NCBI GenBank assembly: GCA_013348845.1
Contig: CP054675.1
Coordinates: 1,869,501 to 1,933,500, forward strand
Reading direction: 5' to 3'
Source: Candidatus Tepidiaquacella proteinivora
GTDB taxonomy: Bacteria > Bacteroidota > Ignavibacteria > Tepidaquicellales > Tepidaquicellaceae
Length of the DNA: 64,000 bases
Below are positions 59,099 to 64,000 of the stretch, piece after piece. Under the pieces are notes generated by a model. It had not been told where the DNA came from. It did no database searches and worked only from the letters and a program-made list of their open reading frames with translations. Positions within the stretch are counted from its first letter, which is position 1. Every line of letters starts with the position of its first letter. The translations under genes were made by a program, and so were the position numbers.

Positions 59099-60361
59099 TT
59101 ATTTTTCTTCTTCACTTACTCTTATAAACCATAATTCACCGAAATTAAAGCCGGCATTTATTTTGAAAATATTATCTCTGATTAAACCACTTCCTGTTTT
59201 TCCTCTGTTTGCAAAAGAAATACCGATATCAATTGAATTATATTGACTTATTGGAATTCCTATTCCTGCGCCGATACCAAAGGAATTAATTGATTCTCCA
59301 TTTATAAAAAGATTTGTCTTTTCATAAAATGCTCCGAATCTATAATATTTATTTGTCCAGAAAGTTTCAGATTCAGGTTTTGAAGGGGGAGTTATTTCTA
59401 TACCGAAACCAAATCTCATAGAATTTTGAAGATTTGTTGATATTTGATTACCAACTTTGTATTGACTCCATTGCTGCCATAAAAAATCACCTGAAACAAT
59501 TAATCTATCTCCGAATTTATTCATTATACCGATACCCAGCGCTTGCGGATATTTTATATCTGATGCTGTTAAGGAACTCGTATCTAATCCCACAGTTGTT
59601 TGGTTGATAACTTCTGCTTCGGACGATAAATTATATTTCATTTGATAAAGAAAAGCAATTGTTAATTCTTCGCTTTTCAATTCAGTAAACATTCTTCCGA
59701 GATTAAATGCTAACCCAAATTTTAGAAATGAACCTGATATATTATTCTCGGTTCTTCTATATGAATTTGTGTATTGAGAATTGTTAAAATCAAGAAAAGC
59801 GAGTTTTTTTATATTTCCGAATGAATAATTGTATTCTATTCCAGCACTAACATTTTTTAAACCTGCGAAGCACATTCCAAGATTAATTCTTGTTAAGCCC
59901 CCATTTCCTGCATACGTTGCTTTTACAGGTAAACCGTATGAATATGTATTATAAACAATTTTATAATTTATCTGATTCATTTGATTGAAGCCTAAATTTA
60001 AAGCCCAACCTAAATCTTTATCAATAGGAATACCGATATTGAATCCGGATACATCTGCATTAGATATTGTAGAATTTTTATTCCCATCTGTAGAATTTAG
60101 AAAATCAAATTCAAAACCAAATGAAACTACAGTATTGGTTAACTTAAAATTTATGGCTGGATTTAGACTGTTGACATAATTACCGGTTAAAGCTATCCCT
60201 AAAATTCCCATTCCTTCTGTTCTATTGCTAACATAATATTGTTGTTCACCTAATCCATAAATTGTATAAGGAGAACCTACGTTAAACTCTTCTTGTGAAA
60301 ATAGCAGAGAAGTTTGAAAAATTATTAAAAGAAGTGAAAATACGAATGCTAAACTTTTCAT
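59099..60361 (-). CDS. FadL-like outer-membrane beta-barrel protein
   Basis: 420 residues. A signal peptide ends at LLFSQ (~22). The mature start reads SPYTIYGLGEQ, then RTEGMGILGIALTGNYVNSLNPA, the usual beginning of a Bacteroidetes FadL/OmpP1-like family. The rest is alternating strands rich in Gly and aromatics. The substrate is unknown. It overlaps the upstream lipoprotein gene by four bases, suggesting a transport or assembly pair at the outer membrane. Confidence 0.75.
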   Translation of the reverse strand: MKSLAFVFSLLLIIFQTSLLFSQEEFNVGSPYTIYGLGEQQYYVSNRTEGMGILGIALTGNYVNSLNPAINFKLTNTVVSFGFEFDFLNSTDGNKNSTISNADVSGFNIGIPIDKDLGWALNLGFNQMNQINYKIVYNTYSYGLPVKATYAGNGGLTRINLGMCFAGLKNVSAGIEYNYSFGNIKKLAFLDFNNSQYTNSYRRTENNISGSFLKFGLAFNLGRMFTELKSEELTIAFLYQMKYNLSSEAEVINQTTVGLDTSSLTASDIKYPQALGIGIMNKFGDRLIVSGDFLWQQWSQYKVGNQISTNLQNSMRFGFGIEITPPSKPESETFWTNKYYRFGAFYEKTNLFINGESINSFGIGAGIGIPISQYNSIDIGISFANRGKTGSGLIRDNIFKINAGFNFGELWFIRVSEEEK

Positions 60362-61575
60362 CTTGGAGTATATCTAATTATTAGTAAAGGTCTTTTTGTA
60401 GCGTCTAAGATACTTTGTGAATAAAAGGCATATTTATCTAAACCCTGATAATCATATACATAATTTAATAGCACACCATAATTAGGAGCACCCATATTCC
60501 ATTTTTGGAATATGTATTGCATTCTGATTGTATAAGTTATTGAATCTTTTTTTGAAGTAAAAAACAAAATCCCATCCGTTTGAATATTACCTGTAGTGTC
60601 TGTTACTCTGCTGAAAGCAATTCTTGAATCGCTTCTGTTTTTTATAAATGAGTTTGACTCATCTAATTTAAATTCCAGATATGCTTCATTTATAGTCACA
60701 TTTTGCGGGAGTTTTCCAAGGTCAAATTTTAATATACTTCTATAGCTTATTCCTGTATTAAGAATAAATCTGTCTTGTGGAATTAATATATTTGTTACAT
60801 TGCTTAGTGTTACTGATTCAGAAGAACTTAATTTTATTGTATCTATTTTTGTTCCTTTTTGAACTACTGCCGTTATGTATGGTTTTATGCTATCAGTGAG
60901 TATTAAGCTTGAATAAAATCCTTTAATTGATGTAGATAATGTAGTTGGTACAAAAGCTATTCCGTTATTGTTATAAGGATAATTGGAATTTGCTGCTTTC
61001 CACAACCATTTCCGTACTATTGATGTATCGATAGGAATTCCTATTGTTGTTGTATCAGAAAGCGTACCTGTATATGAGCCAAGTAAATCTGTTCCAATAT
61101 ATGAATTATTAAATTTATCGTAAGTAATTGTACTAAATGTTATTGTATCTGTTAAAGGATAAATATTGAAGGAAGTTATTCCTAAGGAATCCTGAAAATA
61201 ATAGTTGTTATATGTTAAATAGACATTTGCGGATAAGACTGTGCAACTATCATAATTAGAAGTTATATCCTTAAATTTCAGAAGAAATTTTGACTCATAG
61301 TTTTGATACAAACCAATCAAAGAGAAATATGATGGATAAGTATTTATATATTCAAGAAAACTTAAGGCTGAAATTTGCATTGTATCTGTTTCAGAATTCA
61401 AAACTACTGTGCCTAATGTATCGTTACCGGGTAAAAAATTCAGTCCGAGATCATTAGGCTCTTGTTCACAACCCCAGAACCCAATAATTGATAATCCAAG
61501 CAAAGTAACAAAAACACTAAAGAATTTTAATAAATTTAATCTTAAACTCATAACTTTATTAAATACCTTATTCAT
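60358..61575 (-). CDS. DUF4270-like lipoprotein with DNRLRE-like domain
   Basis: 405 residues. A lipobox Cys lies near residue 36 (IGFWGCEQ); a shorter start at Met9 would give a normal-length signal peptide. The mature start (EPNDLGLNFLPGNDTLG) resembles DUF4270. The rest has DNRLRE-like strand motifs (RSILKFDLGKLPQNVTINEAYLEF). From memory, glgA with a DUF4270 gene is a recurrent pair in Bacteroidetes. Its function is unknown. It overlaps the outer-membrane protein gene that follows. Confidence 0.7.
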   Translation of the reverse strand: MNKVFNKVMSLRLNLLKFFSVFVTLLGLSIIGFWGCEQEPNDLGLNFLPGNDTLGTVVLNSETDTMQISALSFLEYINTYPSYFSLIGLYQNYESKFLLKFKDITSNYDSCTVLSANVYLTYNNYYFQDSLGITSFNIYPLTDTITFSTITYDKFNNSYIGTDLLGSYTGTLSDTTTIGIPIDTSIVRKWLWKAANSNYPYNNNGIAFVPTTLSTSIKGFYSSLILTDSIKPYITAVVQKGTKIDTIKLSSSESVTLSNVTNILIPQDRFILNTGISYRSILKFDLGKLPQNVTINEAYLEFKLDESNSFIKNRSDSRIAFSRVTDTTGNIQTDGILFFTSKKDSITYTIRMQYIFQKWNMGAPNYGVLLNYVYDYQGLDKYAFYSQSILDATKRPLLIIRYTPR

Positions 61576-61688
61576 TTAAAAAATAATATATCATTCAAAA
61601 TAATATTTATTAATAAAACATTCAAAATATTTAACTATAAAAATTTATATTGTCGGGGAATATAATTTTATTATAGACGCTTTTTAAA

Positions 61689-62297
61689 CTATGTGTTTTC
61701 AGTATCCTGTTTAGTAGTGGATTTTAATTTTTTAGTCTCCTTCTTTACAAATTTAGCCGCTTCAAGAAGGTTTTTTGCTACATAATCTATTTTTATATTT
61801 CTTTCCTCGCATTCTTTTAAATCTTGTTTACCATACCCGGTTAAAACAAGTATTTTCTTCAACCCTGCATTTTCCGCACATTGCATATCCTTTAATGAAT
61901 CTCCGATTAAATAACTTTCCTGTAAACTTATGTTATATTTTGTTTGAGCATCGAGTATCATACCGGTAGCTGGTTTTCTGTAAATACTTTCAACTCTAAA
62001 TTCTTCAACAATTCCATCTATATGATATGGAGAGTAAAAAATATCATCTATTAAACACTCATTATTTACCGTAAGAAGTCTTTTAAATTCATTATGTATA
62101 TCTTCTAATTCTTCTAACGTTAAAAGCCCATGAGCAACAACGGATTGATTGGTTGTAATAATATTTAAGAAACCAAGTTTTTTAAAAATCTTAAGAGCTT
62201 TTTTAACTCCAGGGAATATTATGATTTCTTCTTTTCTGGTTAAATAATTTATATCTTTATTTAATGTCCCGTCTCTATCTAAAAATATTGCTTTCAA
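61689..62297 (-). CDS. HAD-IIIA phosphatase, GmhB-like
   Basis: 202 residues. The HAD nucleophile region FLDRDGTLN (5-13), motif II TTNQS (48-52), RKPATGM (107-113) and GDSLKDM (132-138) fit the heptose bisphosphate phosphatase/histidinol phosphatase group. The Cys residues that bind zinc in classic GmhB (before RKP) are absent; the corresponding segment reads YSPYHID...EEFRVESIYRKP. LPS heptose synthesis is possible, but the substrate is open. It lies 44 bases downstream of glgA. Confidence 0.8.
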   Translation of the reverse strand: MKAIFLDRDGTLNKDINYLTRKEEIIIFPGVKKALKIFKKLGFLNIITTNQSVVAHGLLTLEELEDIHNEFKRLLTVNNECLIDDIFYSPYHIDGIVEEFRVESIYRKPATGMILDAQTKYNISLQESYLIGDSLKDMQCAENAGLKKILVLTGYGKQDLKECEERNIKIDYVAKNLLEAAKFVKKETKKLKSTTKQDTENT

Positions 62298-62341
62298 GGT
62301 TTTTTATTTATTTTATAATTTTGTTAATTAAATAAAGATAA

Positions 62342-63823
62342 CTATCTATGGGCAATAAGCTTATATAGTTCCATATATTTTTTAGCGGAAGTTTTCCACG
62401 AAAAATCCTGATTCATTGCATTTCTGATCATTGAACACCATCTTGATTTATTGTTATGATAAACGGATAAAGCAAGTTTTACAGTATTTAGGAAATCCTT
62501 TGGATTATATTTTTCAAAAACAAAACCATTACCTTCTGGTTTATTATAATTTATTATTGTATCAGCTAATCCACCGGTTTTTCTAACAACAGGAATTGTT
62601 CCATAACTTAAGCTATACATTTGATTGTATCCACAGGGTTCATATCTTGATGGCATTAAAAATATATCAGCACCGGCTTCTATATGATGAGCGAGTTCCT
62701 CATCATATCCTATATGAACGATTAATTTTTCAGGATATTTTTTCTTGGCTTGTAATAAAAATTTCTGATAATGCTCTTCACCTCTTCCTAATATTATCAT
62801 TTGTATGTTTTCTTTCATTAATTCAGGTAATATTTTTACCACTAAATCAAATCCCTTATGATCTACAAGTTTTGTAATCATTCCGATTAAGGGTACATCT
62901 TCTTTATATTCAAAATTGAATCTTTTCAGTAACTCTCTTTTATTCTCATATTTTAATGGAATTTCCTGGTATGTATATCTGTAATAAATTATTTTGTCAA
63001 CATTTGGACTCCAGACAGAATAATCTATCCCGCTTAATATTCCAATAATATCTTTTTTCCTTTTTATTAAAACATCCTCAAGTCCTTTATTTATTTCTTT
63101 ATCAGTAAGGATTTCCTCCGCAAATTTCTTACTGACGGTCGTTATTTTATCAGCATATATTAACCCGGTTTTAAGAAAATTGAACTTATTATTCTGTCCT
63201 TGCAATTGTTCTTCAAAAACAGTTTCAGGGAGGCCGGTCTTATTGAATGATGATTTTGGGAATATTCCCTGCTTGACTAAATTGTGAATTGTAAGAACAG
63301 TTTTTATTCCTTTTATATGTTCATTTTTCTTGTATATCCTTTTGAGCATAGCAGGTATAAGGCTCGTTTGCCAATCATTACAATGAATAACATCGGGTTT
63401 CCATTGTAATATTTCTAAAATTTCAATTACTGCTTTGGAAAAAAACAGAAATCTTTCATCATTATTAGAAAATTCCTTCTTTGTTCGTGGGTTATAATAT
63501 ATCCCTTTGTTCTTGAAAAAGTCATTGTTTTCTAATAAGTATATTTGAGCCTTTGTATTCTTGCCATGAATGAAAGATGATTTTATACTGAACTTCACCT
63601 GTTTACCAAGAAAATCTATTTTTATATCTTTTAAACGTTTTATTTCATGAATTTGTAATCGCCGCTCATCTAAAGGCCCATACTTTGGAGTTATAATTCT
63701 GACTTCATTGCCAAGAGAGTTTAATGCCTGAGGTAAAGAATTTGAAACATCTGCTAATCCCCCTGTCTTTGAATATGGGAATACTTCCGATGTTACAAAA
63801 AGAACGTTATATCCTTTTTTCAT
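62342..63823 (-). CDS. glgA: Glycogen synthase GlgA
   Basis: 493 residues, GT5, GT-B fold. The ADP-glucose motif KTGGLADV (19-26) is at the N-terminus, with HIHN-type TIHNLVKQGIFP (~174-185) in the acceptor domain and the donor site PSRYEPCGYNQMYSLSYGTIPVVRKTGGL (shown in part; ~392-420). It extends alpha-1,4-glucan chains. No glgB, glgC or glgP is in the window. It has the best -33/-7 promoter in the window (63842-63872). Confidence 0.94.
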   Translation of the reverse strand: MKKGYNVLFVTSEVFPYSKTGGLADVSNSLPQALNSLGNEVRIITPKYGPLDERRLQIHEIKRLKDIKIDFLGKQVKFSIKSSFIHGKNTKAQIYLLENNDFFKNKGIYYNPRTKKEFSNNDERFLFFSKAVIEILEILQWKPDVIHCNDWQTSLIPAMLKRIYKKNEHIKGIKTVLTIHNLVKQGIFPKSSFNKTGLPETVFEEQLQGQNNKFNFLKTGLIYADKITTVSKKFAEEILTDKEINKGLEDVLIKRKKDIIGILSGIDYSVWSPNVDKIIYYRYTYQEIPLKYENKRELLKRFNFEYKEDVPLIGMITKLVDHKGFDLVVKILPELMKENIQMIILGRGEEHYQKFLLQAKKKYPEKLIVHIGYDEELAHHIEAGADIFLMPSRYEPCGYNQMYSLSYGTIPVVRKTGGLADTIINYNKPEGNGFVFEKYNPKDFLNTVKLALSVYHNNKSRWCSMIRNAMNQDFSWKTSAKKYMELYKLIAHR

Positions 63824-63841
63824 TTAAGAATTTAATTTTTA

Positions 63842-63872
63842 CAAAATTACTTTTATATCTTTAGATATTCAA
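63842..63872 (-). promoter_or_regulatory. Bacteroidetes-type promoter of glgA
   Basis: Read on the minus strand: TTG at 63872-63870, 20 bases, then TAATTTTG at 63849-63842 (exact TAnnTTTG). The spacing is inside the 17-23 range. Transcription would start near 63835, ~12 bases before the glgA ATG. It is the only full two-part match seen here. Confidence 0.75.
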
Positions 63873-64000
63873 TACAATTATTTAGTTATAAAACCAAATA
63901 ATTAATATATTATTTAAAGTAAGTTTATATGCATATATGAATTTTCTTTTAGTAATATATTTTATCCAATTATATTTTTTTAATTAAATTTTAGTTTTAT

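Overview
The window is AT-rich DNA from a didermal bacterium of the Bacteroidota/Chlorobiota/Ignavibacteriota group, most likely an Ignavibacteria relative. The main evidence is four secreted proteins with the same type IX secretion (T9SS) C-terminal sorting domain (a short NYPNPFNP motif, then IYDILGREV, then SSGVYFYKL and a terminal Lys). Supporting signs are META, DUF4270 and DUF3127 family genes, a bacillithiol-type BshB1 deacetylase, Bacteroidetes-style promoters (TAnnTTTG), and start sites that mostly lack Shine-Dalgarno sequences. There is one tRNA. I see no rRNA, CRISPR array, insertion sequence or phage gene.

Layout. 1-2260: the 3' end of a gingipain-like (C25-type) secreted protein converging on a META-domain lipoprotein across a strong bidirectional terminator. 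2566-10980 (minus): a complete-looking Wzx/Wzy-type surface polysaccharide operon with a Wzz-like chain-length regulator, a Wzy/WaaL-like polymerase, a shortened acetyltransferase, a Wzx flippase and four glycosyltransferases. 11280-19373 (minus): an M3 peptidase, a WYL regulator, an unknown secreted protein, a frameshifted T9SS cargo gene, ligA and a RodZ-like gene. 19487-23748 (plus): yggS, divIVA, a purine nucleoside phosphorylase followed by a degenerate copy of itself, and an L,D-transpeptidase. 23745-28256 (minus): two small lipoproteins, a methyltransferase, recR, ybaB, an exonuclease and bshB1. 28336-35664 (plus): a DUF218 protein, an M29-like aminopeptidase, a HIT protein, leuS, an AEC transporter, a DUF3127 protein with an SSB-like tail, and a Crp/Fnr regulator. 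35758-37817: nrfHA for nitrite ammonification, preceded by a perfect FNR-type box. 37922-43864: two T9SS cargo proteins around mntH. 43962-46542: an omega-amidase-like nitrilase, mgtE and tRNA-Leu(UAA).

46842-51268 (plus) is the part I cannot assign to a known system. Four co-directional genes encode a four-helix inner-membrane protein with a long cytoplasmic helical tail, a single-pass protein with a large periplasmic beta region (GldM-like layout), a secreted protein with a probable outer-membrane barrel, and a coiled-coil LysM protein. Together they look like a trans-envelope machine, possibly a diverged GldL/GldM-type motor for type IX secretion or gliding. The rest, 51298-63823, is mostly housekeeping: rsmB, a DinG-like helicase, a SpoU methyltransferase, a polyprenyl synthase, tatC, glyA, rpiB, an outer-membrane protein with a DUF4270-like lipoprotein, a HAD phosphatase and glgA with a well-formed promoter.

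All function calls come from reading motifs in the translated sequence. No database search was run.
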